Assembly (NCBI GenBank): GCA_022828445.1
Contig: JAIZZJ010000001.1
Coordinates: 1,798,001-1,862,000 of the forward strand
From: Graphiopsis chlorocephala
Taxonomy: Eukaryota > Ascomycota > Dothideomycetes > Cladosporiales > Cladosporiaceae
Reading direction: 5' to 3'
DNA length: 64,000 nucleotides
Within the stretch, counting starts at the first letter, position 1. Each line of letters opens with the position of its first letter. Below, one piece after another: positions 20,046 to 30,327 of the stretch. The notes under the pieces are model-generated. The model did no database searches. It was not told the DNA's origin and saw only the letters and a program-made list of their open reading frames with translations. Both the position numbers and the translations under genes were made by a program.

Positions 20046-22117
20046 ATGGTGCTCTGCGAGCGATACACCGGAATCGACTTCGGATCGCTCATAGAACGTG
20101 CGTGCGTCGAAGCAAATCCACGACCAACGGATCTTGACTTTTTTCCGAACCCTCCGGTGATAGTGACTTTGAGGTTTGCTGTTCTGAAAGGGGCCGCCAT
20201 ACAGGGCTGTGACCTTTGCTCTTTCATTCACCGCGGGGTGCTTGATAAGTCAAACACAAGGCCTGTACATGAGGCCTCCAAGTTTGAGGATTTGGAGCAT
20301 AGCACCTTGCTTTCGTGTCAATTGTGCTTGAGCGCTGCCACCGAAATTTTGCACTAATAAAAGCACAGTCCAGTGCGCTCAAGGTGCAATGTTATACTGG
20401 GGACACAGATTTCGATGAAGCATGGAGTTGGATTGAGTTGGCTCTTACATCGGAAACGAAGAGCCAATACGTCCCTGAAAAGCGCTCAGCTTGGAATCCT
20501 ACACTCTGGCGTTCTTGGATGGATGATTGTACTAGGAGACACGAGATATGTGACGCTACTAAGCACAATTAATACGCCCCAACCCGACTCATTGGCGTTG
20601 GCTCCATCGACACGCCGCCAAAGCTGGTTGTGCCGCGCGGAGAAACTGTTGAGTATGTTGCTCGGTCACATTGCTGGGGTAGATCGTTGCCTCTGCGGAC
20701 AACGACAGCCAATTTCTATGATCACTTAAAAGCCGTGCCATGGGATGCCTTGCCAACGACTTTTCAGGACGCTGTGAAGATCACATGCTTAATAGATTAC
20801 CATTACTTGTGGATCGACTGCTTTTGCATTGTCCAGGACAGCGAGGAGGATTGGTTGCGCCAATGTGCCATTATGGGCGAGGGTCACACAGGCGCTTCGC
20901 TGACCATTGCAGCAGAACAAATTAGCTCGCCATCGGATGGAATATTCGGAGCTTTGGATCAATGCAAGCACACATGCAGCATTCCAGTGCAATGGCATAG
21001 CACCAGCACCTCTGGAGGTTTGATGAACAGCCTACCACTCAGCCCTTGTGTGCACCATTCCCGCTCGTTTCTATACGGCCCATTGTCTGAACGTGGCTGG
21101 ATTCTCCAAGAGCGAGTGTTGTCTCGACGAGTATTACACGTATCCGGGATCGCCACAAATTCCATTGGTTCGTGCTCTGAAAGCATCGACAGTATTCGAT
21201 GTCCCATGCCTCTAAATGATAGCCACTTTCGGCTGACTTTACCGCACATGCAAGATACAGCACAGTCGCTCACTGATTGGTACACGCTGGTTCTGGATCA
21301 TACTGGGCGACATCTCACAAATGCGAGGGATCGCCTACCTGCTATCTCTGGTGTCGCCCGCATCATATCTGAACGCTTCAAATGGACGCACGTTGCTGGC
21401 TTGTGGAGTCACGATCTCGAAGCAGCACTACTTTGGTGGGTATTCGAACTGGATATACCTCTCGCCATCAACCCCTCCCATTACAGCGGTCCGACGTGGT
21501 CCTGGGCTACGACAAATAGACGAACAAACTATGACCCACCTCCAGTCTTCGGCAAGCGACACCCCAGAAGCTGGATCGAAGACCGACACTCGCCGTTTCG
21601 CTTACAAGAGCGCGAGTGGGTGTCTCACCACGAAGTGCGGCACTTCAGCGTGGAGCTAGCTGGGGACGACCCTTTCGCAGAAATCAAGGCAGGACAAATC
21701 ACAATCTTCGGCAACATGCGCCCAATTCCATGCCGAGCAGTACCCGATCCGCCATGGCATAAACGCCCTTTGATCTACCGCCCCGGAAGTAAAGTTGACA
21801 TGGAGTACAGACCCGATCAGACAAAGCCACAAGCTGAGCTGGAGACCAAGGAGGCGGAGGCTATGTGTCTGCTGGCCGGTTTTAGCAGGTTTTACAACGC
21901 TGACAACATACTGCCGACGTGTTACACAATTGTCTTGCAAGCTGTTCCTGGATTGACCGATACATTCAGGCGGACCGGAATGATGATATTCGTGCGCGGG
22001 GAGAATGACGGTGATCGCTGGGATGACGCGGTAGATTGGCTTCTAGCTGCTGAAATCAAGGAGTATACCTCGTGTGAGAATCTGTTCAGAGCGACCATAC
22101 TTGTGGCATCGATTTGA
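20046..22117 (+). pseudogene. HET-domain gene broken by a frameshift and an in-frame stop
   Basis: The order of a full-length HET protein is recognisable in three blocks. A Cys-rich head with CDLCSFIHRGVLD and SCQLCLSAA runs to about 20356 in one frame. A second block (SWIELALTSETKSQY, WMDDCTRRHEICDATKHN) lies in another frame. After a TAA at 20570-20572 that same frame continues YAPTRLIGVGS-DTPPKLVVPRGETVEYVARSHCWG and an uninterrupted 495-codon stretch. This includes the HET core: TFQDAVKITCLIDYHYLWIDCFCIVQDSEEDW, ASLTIAAEQ, GPLSERGWILQERVLSRRVLH, and GPTWSWATT near the C-terminus. HET proteins control vegetative incompatibility. The frameshift near 20350 and the stop between KHN and YAP interrupt a conserved joint, so the gene is a recent pseudogene unless a sequencing error or an unseen intron restores it. 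Confidence 0.82.
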
Positions 22118-22593
22118 AACAATCATTGACTTCATCCAATAGTCAAATCGATATGCAGATCAAACATTCCTCCTCTCGTGTTCAGGTTTCGAAGTATGTC
22201 CTTGATATGGATTTTTTCGTTCAAAAGACTTTTTTAAAGTGACGCTCGATAACCAATAAAATTTCAAAACCAATGGCCTACACATTGGGGCCAATATATG
22301 TTTATTAGTTTAGTATCTCAGGCTCAGCATTTGAAACTGGATTGGTTTAAATCCTAAGTTGATAGAGATGCCGATGCCGCAGCCCGTCGTACCTTCCCGA
22401 TTGGTAACGTTGCCCTGTGACGTTCTCTAAAGTGCACATGTGAACGCGAACGAGCTCGCTTGAACAGCAGCAACACCAGCACAACATCCTTGCAAAACTC
22501 TGTTGATATACCGAACACACGCAAGAAAAACATATTTCGCGACCAGCCTAGCTACAAGACGCTATTAGAGTGGCCACACTTGAGTCAGCGACC
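22118..22593. promoter_or_regulatory. Upstream region of the Rxt2 gene
   Basis: AT-rich between 22200 and 22330, then GC-richer towards the ATG at 22594. A TGACGT element with an adjacent TTCT occurs at about 22418. No other gene is seen. Confidence 0.35.
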
Positions 22594-24183
22594 ATGGCGG
22601 CACAACAAATCCAGATCGCAGAGACGATCCGCGCCATGAAATTGGCGCTGAAGAGACGACCAGACGGTGTGTCGCGTCGTGTAGCAAATACGCAGACCAA
22701 AAGACTAATAGTATACTCATTAGACGCCGACGACGACGACTCCGCTCCGGCCTTCACGAACCGTGGCAACAAGCTCAAGCGTCGCTCGCAATTCGCCAGA
22801 GAAGGCCGCCTCGACACTTCTGGCGGCACGTCCTACCGCAGACAGGTCAACCACGCCGGTTACATTCGCACGACAATTCACACGAACCCAGCGCTCCTCG
22901 ACTCCGATGGCGAGCCTGTATCGCCCACTTCTTCCGACAATGAGCATGAGCGACACCTGGAGCCTGTCGAAGATGATCCGTTCGGCGAAGTCCAGCTCGA
23001 GCAGCTGCTGCGACCACTCACCGCCGCGCACGAGCTCGTCGACCACCCGAGTCTGAGCACAGCCTACAAGAGCAAAGCAATCACACAAATGGCCGACGAG
23101 ACATTGGAAATGCTGCGGCGCGAGCGGGAAACCCTATGGAAAGCAAAGAGGCTGTTGAGAAGATTCCGCGGCGAGGCCGATTGGGCGCCTTGTGAAGCTT
23201 TTGAGACTGAAGGGGACGAATTGCTGCTGCACGATCATACCGCGGATCCTCATGTCAATGGAAACATGAGTGCTGTGCCCAGCATCACCATGTCGCTCGA
23301 CGAGGCACCTTTAGCTGCGCAAGAACCTCTAGGTGGAGAGCCCATGACCAACGGCCTGAACGAAGCACCCACGCGGCCAGAACAACACACTGAGAACGGC
23401 GTCCACGCCGCAGACATGATTCCCGATCCCACCATGGAAACCGACCAACCGGCCCAGCAAAACGGACAACCCGCAACCGCCGCCTCACCAACAGCACCAA
23501 CAGAGCCCCAACCCACCGACCCAGACACCACAATGGAAGACCCCGCGCCTCAAAACCCAACACCACAACCCTCCTCCCTCGCCGAAAACCCCGCCGTCAC
23601 CTCCCTCCGCGGCTCTCCAGACCCAGCCGGAACAGGAAGCGACTCCGCCTCCACAGGCGGCCACATCATGACGACCCGCGCCCGCGCCCGGTCGCCCCAA
23701 GACGAAGGAGCAAGCACCCCACCCTCCCCCTCACCATCATCCAGCGCCTCAATCCCTCCAATCCACCCCTGGTTCACCGCGCCCACAAACTCGCTCCCTT
23801 CCACCGATCTCTCCTTGCCTCTGAACGAAGCCGAAGATACGCGCAAACTCCTCCTGCTCTATTGCCAAAAACAAGAGCAGACGATCCGCTCGCTCGAGAC
23901 GCTCGCTTTTGGTTTGCAGAAAGCGGATCGTCTGAGGAAGTTTGTGTACGAGAGCGCGAAAGCTAGCGAGCACCTTGTTGATGACGGCAAGGGCAATTTG
24001 GTCACGGAGATGAGTGATGGAGAGGATTGGTATGATCCTGCGGAATGGGGGCTTAGTGAGCTTGGGGGATTGGGAGGAGTGGGTTGGGATGGAGCGTTGG
24101 AGAAGGGCAAGGATGAGGTTGAGGAGCCGGAGGAGGAGGGACGGAAGGGGATTCGTAGGAGGAGAGTTACTAGGGTTGTTTAG
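22594..24183 (+). CDS. RXT2: Rxt2-like subunit of the Rpd3L histone deacetylase complex
   Basis: Single exon, 529 residues from the ATG at 22594 (MAAQQIQIAETI). The N-terminal 80 residues carry the Rxt2 signature (PF08595): FTNRGNKLKRRSQFAREGRLD, then YRRQVNHAGYIRTTIHTNPALLD and a DSDGEPVSP acidic patch. In yeast Rxt2 is a structural subunit of the large Sin3-Rpd3 deacetylase, acting in promoter-directed repression in the nucleus. A helical segment (MADETLEMLRRERETLWKAKRLLRRF) follows, then about 200 disordered residues rich in Pro, Thr and Ala. A second conserved region near the C-terminus has EAEDTRKLLLLYCQKQEQTIRSLE, DWYDPAEWGLSELGGLGG and an acidic/basic tail. It is convergent with the Cue5-type gene. 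The family assignment is based on the N-terminal signature and the WYDPxEWGL block. Confidence 0.85.
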   Translation: MAAQQIQIAETIRAMKLALKRRPDGVSRRVANTQTKRLIVYSLDADDDDSAPAFTNRGNKLKRRSQFAREGRLDTSGGTSYRRQVNHAGYIRTTIHTNPALLDSDGEPVSPTSSDNEHERHLEPVEDDPFGEVQLEQLLRPLTAAHELVDHPSLSTAYKSKAITQMADETLEMLRRERETLWKAKRLLRRFRGEADWAPCEAFETEGDELLLHDHTADPHVNGNMSAVPSITMSLDEAPLAAQEPLGGEPMTNGLNEAPTRPEQHTENGVHAADMIPDPTMETDQPAQQNGQPATAASPTAPTEPQPTDPDTTMEDPAPQNPTPQPSSLAENPAVTSLRGSPDPAGTGSDSASTGGHIMTTRARARSPQDEGASTPPSPSPSSSASIPPIHPWFTAPTNSLPSTDLSLPLNEAEDTRKLLLLYCQKQEQTIRSLETLAFGLQKADRLRKFVYESAKASEHLVDDGKGNLVTEMSDGEDWYDPAEWGLSELGGLGGVGWDGALEKGKDEVEEPEEEGRKGIRRRRVTRVV

Positions 24184-24359
24184 ACATAGAGAGAGTTTTC
24201 TCGTCATGGCGAGGTGGAATAAACGAAATTGTTCAGATCGGGGAAACATACACGGAGCACATAATGAGCGTCAACCAGTTCCGTATACTTCGATCATCTT
24301 GAGATTGACTCCACACTTCAAGTCACGCTGCCAGAGCAGGCTTGCATTCTGCATCCTAT

Positions 24360-25787
24360 CTACTCCTTCTTCGCCGCCCCAGCCAACAACTCCTCAGCCT
24401 CCTTATTCTTCGTCCCACTAACCTCGCTCTCCCCCAACTTCGCCTTCTCCCCACTCTCACCCGCACTAATACTCGCCCTCGCAGCGCCCTTCAAGCGCTC
24501 CGTATCCTCTTTGCGCAAATCCTCCGTCTTACTGGCAGTGGTAGTGAGCTGATCGTCGTCGTCGTCCCCAAGCGCGAACGGGTCGTTGTCTTCTTCCGGG
24601 TTCGGAGCCACGGAGGTCAGGGGTTGCCACTTCTTGCCGTTGGCGGAGCGGTCGGAGGCGTCGACTTCGTCGACGGGGCCGGATTGGGGCGGCTTGGGCT
24701 GGGGTTTGAAGAGGTCGGGGTTTGTGGGTTTGCGGGAGCTGGTGCGGGGGGGTTGGGCGGGTGCTGGGGTCTGGTTAGCGCGCTGTGTTTTGGTGAGGTT
24801 GAAGGTAGCTGGTGGGGACTTACGAGCTTCGTCGTCGCGCAACTCGAGGCGGCTGAACTCGGCGTCGTCGAGGACGTGTGGGTCGGAGTCGTAGCGTTGC
24901 TGCTCGACGCTGCGGCGCTGCTGTTGGTGTTCTGACGACTTGCGGATGCCGTACATCTGCTCGCTCTGGCTGGGACCGAAATTCTGTCGTGCTGGACGAG
25001 CGTTAGAGCTGCTTGAGCCAGAGTATAGATCGTCATCGTCATCGTTGTCGTCGCCGTCGATGCGCTTCTTGAACGTCGTGATCCAGCTGTTGACCTGCTT
25101 TTGGGTCTCGGCGAAGCCACGCTGGATGTTGCGGCCGATCTCAGGCAAATCGTCATCGAAGAAGCTGTGCTCGCGGTCCTCCTCTTGATAGCGCGGGCGC
25201 TGCTGGTTGGGACCCTGACGCTCGCGCTGGTTGTAGCGGGTTTGCTGGCCGCGGCCTAGGTCTGGGCCCTGGTCATTGTATTGCTCCGCGAGCTGGCGGG
25301 CGTACATCTCGTCGGCCTCAAGCTGACTCTGCGGCTGGCGTTGCTGCTGCTGGCGCTGGGCCGGGCGAGGAGGCTGAGGAGGGGCAGCTTCTTCGGGCTG
25401 GAAATCGGGGTCGGTCATACCCAGCAGAGCATTGAAAGCTGGCTCGACTTTACCACCGCTGGCCACGAGTACGGCTCTGACCACTTTGGCATCAATGGAA
25501 GGAAAGGCCTCGATCAAAGTGTGCTCGGCTTGCTGCTGCGGGCTCTGCGGGCGAGGAGGCTTGTTGGGTGGGATCTCATCGTTCACGTCTTGGAAGGACA
25601 CACGTGGCCTGGGCGAGGGCGACGTTCTGACGGGCTTGGAGGAGGTTGTTGTCTCGTGGCCGAGAGGGCTCACTCTTCCCGTCTCTTGCTCGTGGTCGTT
25701 GTCCTCAAAGTCCATCTCCTCGCGGGTGGTCATGGACTCCCGCTTATTGTTGTTGATGGGTGAGACGGGCTGTGTTTGTTCGGCCAT
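24360..25787 (-). CDS. CUE5: CUE-domain ubiquitin-binding protein, Cue5-like selective-autophagy adaptor
   Basis: The CUE domain lies at about residues 85-130: HTLIEAFPSIDAKVVRAVL, GGKVEPAFNALLGM, with the MFP-like FPS and LL motifs that contact ubiquitin. Yeast Cue5 and human Tollip link ubiquitinated aggregates to Atg8. The frame is open from 25787 to 24360 (475 codons). However, a strong intron lies inside it: GTAAGT donor at 24823, GCTAACC branch site, CAG acceptor at 24764, 60 bp and in frame. Removing it gives DDEAPPAQPPRTSSRKP and a 455-residue protein, closer to the family layout. The rest is disordered, Gln/Pro-rich with acidic DDD runs. An Atg8-interacting motif is not obvious; candidates with W/F/Y-x-x-L/I/V occur near the C-terminus (WQPL). 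It is divergent from the DEAH helicase. Confidence 0.85.
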   Translation of the reverse strand: MAEQTQPVSPINNNKRESMTTREEMDFEDNDHEQETGRVSPLGHETTTSSKPVRTSPSPRPRVSFQDVNDEIPPNKPPRPQSPQQQAEHTLIEAFPSIDAKVVRAVLVASGGKVEPAFNALLGMTDPDFQPEEAAPPQPPRPAQRQQQQRQPQSQLEADEMYARQLAEQYNDQGPDLGRGQQTRYNQRERQGPNQQRPRYQEEDREHSFFDDDLPEIGRNIQRGFAETQKQVNSWITTFKKRIDGDDNDDDDDLYSGSSSSNARPARQNFGPSQSEQMYGIRKSSEHQQQRRSVEQQRYDSDPHVLDDAEFSRLELRDDEARKSPPATFNLTKTQRANQTPAPAQPPRTSSRKPTNPDLFKPQPKPPQSGPVDEVDASDRSANGKKWQPLTSVAPNPEEDNDPFALGDDDDDQLTTTASKTEDLRKEDTERLKGAARASISAGESGEKAKLGESEVSGTKNKEAEELLAGAAKKE

Positions 25788-26238
25788 GCTGGGTGGTGGA
25801 TGGTGCTATAATTGGTGCAATAATTCCAGACCAGGATTGTGGTGGAATTCAGTGGTGGTGTGGCTTATCAATTGCCAGGTGTATCGTAAGTAAGTAGTTG
25901 GTGGCTTGAAAGTCTAGGCCGTGGTGTGTTTAATGTTGAAGCTGCCGCCTTGACCATGGCGGGCGCAGTAGAGAGCCGTGCGTCATCGCCAAGCAGGGTT
26001 CGAAGCTTCAGACGCCTGCCTGTTTCGGACCTGTCACGGAAGTGTGAAGTGAAGTGAAGTGAAAACTTACCCTTTGGAGAGAGGATTAATGGGTCGCCTT
26101 CTTCTTGTGGGTGTTGTTGGTACGTGACAGGCACTTGCCGTGCGACCACAAATTCCTCAGCACAACGCGTCAACGCTTCGCTACACCGCGATTACTTTTT
26201 GCTCGAGGAGATCACAATCGATAAGGCAAATAGACAAC
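25788..26238. promoter_or_regulatory. Shared divergent promoter of the CUE protein and DEAH helicase
   Basis: This 451 bp region separates two head-to-head genes. It contains a short direct repeat of GTGAA/TGAAG units at 26044-26063 (four copies of a 5-mer). Other than that, no element stands out. Confidence 0.45.
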
Positions 26239-28333
26239 ATGGCGGACGCAGACTCTTTCATACCGGCTCTCCATAAGCCCAGCTCGCTACTGCCGATAGC
26301 TAGTCACAAGGATGCTCTTCTGTACACCATCGAAAACAACGCCGTGACCATTGTAGTCGGCCAGACAGGTAGTGGCAAGACCACCCAGCTTCCGCAATAT
26401 CTCGAGCGAGCCGGATACTGCAACGACAACAAAGTCATCGCAATCACGCAGGCATGTATAACCACCAATCAGCACTTCACGGTCTATCAAGTTGACGATG
26501 GCTCACAGATTCTGACAGCCCCGACGAGTGGCAGCAACAACCGTCGCAAAGCGAGTGGCTGAAGAAGTGCAATGTGAGATCGGCCAGAAGGTCGGCTACA
26601 GCATCAGATTCGAAGATGTCACTTCGGCTGCCACCAAGATCAAGTTCTTGACTGATGGACTTTTACTGAGAGAAGCGCTGGTGGACCCGCTACTCTCTCG
26701 ATACAGTGCCATCATGGTTGATGAAGCACACGAAAGATCCCTCTCATCTGACGTACTGCTTGGCGTGTTGAAAAAGATTCGCAAGCGACGACCAGAGCTT
26801 AGGATTATCGTCAGCTCCGCTACCTTGCAAGCAGAGGATTTCCTCAATTTTTTTGCTGATGAAGAATCATCCGAAGACGCGCAGAAGAGGGAAGATGGAG
26901 TCACTTCAAATGGCCAGATCGTCAGCATTGAAGGCCGTGCATTCCCTGTAGACATGCACTACCTCACTGAGCCATGCGAAGAGTACCTCGAACGAGCAGT
27001 AAAGACTGTCTTTGAGATTCACACCTCCGAGCCTGAAGGGGACATCCTCGTCTTCCTCACAGGACGCGATGAGATCGAAAAAGCGATCGAGGTGGTGGCT
27101 GACCGGCTTCCGTCATTACCGAAAGACGCAGACCGTATACTACCTCTTCCATTGTACGCTGGTCTGTCCACAGAACAGCAGATGTACGTCTTCGAGCCTG
27201 CACCCTCGCAACATCGCAAAGTCATCTTCGCTACCAACATCGCCGAAGCTAGCGTCACAATCGACGGCATCGTCTTCGTCGTCGACAGCGGTTTTGTGAA
27301 ATTACGCGCCTACAATCCTACCACCGGCATTGAAACCCTCACACCAACACCCATCTCGCAAGCATCTGCCACCCAACGAGCAGGCCGTGCAGGCCGCACG
27401 AAACCAGGCAAATGCTACCGCCTCTACACCGAGTCTGCCTTCGACAACCTATCCCCAGTCACCATCCCAGAGATACAACGCTCCAACCTGGCGCCCACAA
27501 TCCTACAGCTCAAAGCTCTCGGCATAGACAACATCGCACGCTTCGACTTCCTCACCCCTCCACCAGCTGAACTCATCATCCGCGCCCTCGAACTCCTCTA
27601 CTCCCTCGGCGCTCTCGACGACTACGCCAAACTAACCAAACCCCTCGGCACCCGCATGGCCGAGCTCGCCCTCGAACCCATGCTCGCCACCTGCCTCCTC
27701 AACTCCGCCCTCCCAGCCTTCGCCTGCCAAAGCGAAATGCTCTCCATCGCCGCCATGACCAGCCTGCAAGGCGCCGTCTGGTTCTCACACGACAACAAAA
27801 AGGCAGAAGAATCCGCCCGCCGCAAATTCGCCGTCGAGCAGGGCGACCACCTCACCCTGCTCAACGTCTACCAGGCGTTCGTCACCACCGGCCGCAAAGA
27901 CCCCAAGTGGTGCCAGCAGCACTACCTCAACTACAAATCCATGATCCGCGCCGTGAGTATCCGCAACCAGCTCAAACGCAGCCTCGAGCGCTTCGGGATC
28001 CCCGTCGACGAGTCCCTCTCCGCATCCTCGTCAGATCCTATCTTGCGGGCCGGCGGACGCCCGAAAGAAGAGTCCATCCGCCGCTGTCTGACGAGCGGGT
28101 ATTTCGCTCACGCTGCGCGCATGGTGCCGGACGGGACTTTTAGGACTGTGGACGGCGGCACGGTATTGCACGCGCACCCGAGCAGTTTGATGTTCAATCG
28201 CAAAGCGGACTGGGTTGTGTTCACGGAGGTTATGGAGACGGGGAGCAAGACTTTTGTGAGGGATGTGACGAAGATTGAGAAGGGGTGGTTGGTGGAGTAT
28301 GGGAGGGAGTTTTATCGGGTCAAGGGGACTTGA
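26239..28333 (+). CDS. DEAH-box RNA helicase, DHX35 type
   Basis: Two exons (26239-26451 and 26519-28333) give 675 residues. All DEAH helicase motifs are present: I GQTGSGKTTQ, Ia QPRRVAATTVAKRVAEE (formed across the splice), II DEAH, III SAT, V-like VIFATNIAEASVTI with GIVFVVDSGFVK, and VI QRAGRAGR. The winged-helix, ratchet and OB-fold C-terminus ends in WLVEYGREFYRVKGT. Absence of a long N-terminal extension and the SSLLPIASHKDALLYTIENN start point to the DHX35 subfamily, a spliceosome-associated helicase kept in filamentous fungi but absent from budding yeast. The intron begins GCATGT rather than GT. Only the GC donor at 26452 joins CAG to the conserved PRRVAATT, so this is a GC-AG intron. 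The ATG at 26239 has a good context (ACAACATGG). Confidence 0.93.
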
Positions 28334-28634
28334 GAGGGAGAGGGAGGATCAGGAGATTCTTCGGGACATTCGCAATAATCCACCAAGAGTCGTTTCATAG
28401 CCGACATTCATTACTTTTACGATTGCAAAGCATGGTGTTAATGCGGAAGAACGTGGAGTAAAGTCAGAAAAGGCAACGAGATTCCTGTGAGAGTATTAGG
28501 AGATCCCTCAATTGAAGACTAGTTGCAGGTAATCCCTCCCGTCTGTTCACTCAGGGGCCCTGTACAAAGTCTGCTCATGATACTTCCTCTACGAAATCGG
28601 TAGCGCAAAACATGAGGAAAGCATTTCATACTCA
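28334..28634. other. Tail-to-tail intergenic region
   Basis: About 300 bp between convergent genes, presumably both 3' UTRs and terminators. A CATTACTTT...TACTCATTACTTT pair of short repeats occurs at about 28407 and 28630. No gene. Confidence 0.4.
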
Positions 28635-29513
28635 TTACTTTCCGTAAGGTCCAGTCATTTTCTCAACACCCGCCTTGATCCCCTGCACGCCAGAATGCAC
28701 GTAACTTCCCTTCGCAGCCTCGAAAGCTTGTCCAAAAGCCTTCGGCACAGCAACCATGTCCGTCATCGCACTAACCATATGGAAACCCTGATCCGCATAC
28801 TTCCTTGCCTCCTCACCGCTGTTGCAGTAGATTCCACTCCTCTTGCCCGCCTCTTCCGCAGCCTTGTGCACAGACGTAATCGCCTCCACGAGCTCCGGAT
28901 CGCGTTCGCTGGCGATAATAGGGTGTCCGATGTTATTTCCCAGGTCGAAAGGTCCGACGAAGAGCACATCAATACCAGGCACGGCAGCAATCTCGCGCAC
29001 ATTCTGAAGCGCGGTCTTGGTCTCGATCTGTACTGCGATCACAATGTTCTCGTTGGCTTGTTGCAGGTACTCAATGCTCGAGAGCTCTTTCACCGAGCTG
29101 CCGTGCGCGCTCTGCTCGACGAATTTCTCCATGCTGAACGGGCTGCCGAAGCCTCTGTTGCCGGTGGGCGGGAACTTGGAGTAGCGCACGATGTTCCTTG
29201 CGTCTTCGACTGTTTCGAGCAGAGGCACGAGGATGCCGTGGGCGCCGGCGTCGAGTGCGCGCTTGATCATCCAGTGCTGGCCGTCGGGCACGCGGACGAT
29301 CGGTGAGACTCCGCATGCCGCAACGGAAGCGACGAGCTCGTGCATGGAGTCATCGGAGATGTTGCCGTGTTCTTGGTCGATGAGGACCCAGTCGACATTC
29401 GGCGACGAGCGGCAGATGGCGCGACTGAGGTTCGTGCCGGGCAGCATTTGCCAGGCGCCGAAAGTGGCGCCGCCTTTCTTGAGAGCTTTCTGAAGGCGGT
29501 TGGCGGCTTGCAT
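28635..29513 (-). CDS. HpcH/HpaI aldolase-citrate lyase family protein
   Basis: Intronless, 292 residues, TIM-barrel class II aldolase of the 2-keto-3-deoxy / 4-hydroxy-2-oxoheptanedioate type. These enzymes cleave hydroxy-oxo acids to pyruvate and an aldehyde using a divalent metal. Diagnostic stretches are WVLIDQEHGNISD, IVRVPDGQHWMIKRALDAGAHGILVPL (catalytic Arg region), KFPPTGNRGFGSP, IAVQIETKTAL (metal-binding Glu) and DVLFVGPFDLGNNIGHP (metal-binding Asp). The start ATG at 29513 gives MQAANRLQKALKKG, the usual beginning for fungal members. The physiological substrate is unknown. The next gene, a glutaredoxin-like protein, is on the same strand but unrelated by function. Confidence 0.92.
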   Translation of the reverse strand: MQAANRLQKALKKGGATFGAWQMLPGTNLSRAICRSSPNVDWVLIDQEHGNISDDSMHELVASVAACGVSPIVRVPDGQHWMIKRALDAGAHGILVPLLETVEDARNIVRYSKFPPTGNRGFGSPFSMEKFVEQSAHGSSVKELSSIEYLQQANENIVIAVQIETKTALQNVREIAAVPGIDVLFVGPFDLGNNIGHPIIASERDPELVEAITSVHKAAEEAGKRSGIYCNSGEEARKYADQGFHMVSAMTDMVAVPKAFGQAFEAAKGSYVHSGVQGIKAGVEKMTGPYGK

Positions 29514-29711
29514 GTTTAGGAGGATGTGAGCTGTGAGGAAGAGAGGATTAATGGTAGGGCGTGTTTATGTATTATATCCATCATCGCCCCGCATAAGTTG
29601 ATCAAGGACCCCTCACATCGGACATACGATGGCCGAGATGTGGAGCGCCGTGGCCCGAATGGGCGATTGGGGAGAGAGAAAGACCATGATGGAGCGGATT
29701 GCCACACACGA

Positions 29712-30112
29712 TCAATGGCCGTAGGAGTCTGGCTCCTTCATGATTTCGTCGTCCATGAGCTTCTCGAGCTGCTTCTCGGTGAAGCGGTGCATCAGCTTGC
29801 CGGCTTGGTGGGTTGTCTCGAAGTGCTGGCTGTTCTCGCGTACTTTGTCGACGTGCACCTGCATGAGATCAGTGTTGCTGGCCGGGTAAGACAGGTATGC
29901 AGGAGCCTCACCACAGGCGTGTCGAACTCGTAGAGGTTCTTCCACTTCGTCTGACCCGGGGCCATCACGTCGATCTCGGTATACTCGAATGGCCTGCGAT
30001 CCCACACCTTGGACATGACATCCTTCGCGTCAGTGCACAGGGAACAGTTCTGGCGAATGAACAAAGTCATGCGTAGACTCCATTGCTGGCGGAGAATGGC
30101 CGATGCTCTCAT
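29712..30112 (-). CDS. Glutaredoxin-like small CxxC protein (YDR286C type)
   Basis: Two exons (30112-29912, 29858-29712; 53 bp intron with GTGAGG donor) give 115 residues. The beginning MTLFIRQNCSLCTDAKDVM has the glutaredoxin-like CxxC (C23, C26) on a thioredoxin-fold strand-turn-helix. FEYTEIDVMAPGQTKWKNLYEFDTPVV and the exon 2 start VHVDK follow, with the cis-proline TPV. This matches the DUF836/glutaredoxin-like family of yeast YDR286C and human C5orf63, whose function is poorly defined. The first ATG (MRASAILRQQWSLR) adds a short basic leader that could be a mitochondrial signal. A second ATG (MTLFIRQ) lies at residue 15. It is head to head with the CHORD gene. Confidence 0.88.
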
Positions 30113-30327
30113 ATTTGGTGGTAGGAGGCCGTTGGGGGGCGAGGATAACGATCTTTCTACAATATTCCATCCCAAGGAGACGCCTCGTACACGCGTTCTG
30201 CCGCTCGACACCGCCCTGCTGACGTAGTTTGTGCTGTCAGATTTGTCCCCGCCATCAATTGATCGAATGCGACCAAACACCGAAGAAGCGCTGTACCAAG
30301 AGCGATACCGACTACAAACACGTCGCC
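30113..30327. promoter_or_regulatory. Compact bidirectional promoter
   Basis: Only 215 bp separate the start codons of the glutaredoxin-like and CHORD-protein genes, so both promoters and leaders must overlap here. Both products are linked to stress or redox biology, but co-regulation is inference. Confidence 0.5.
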
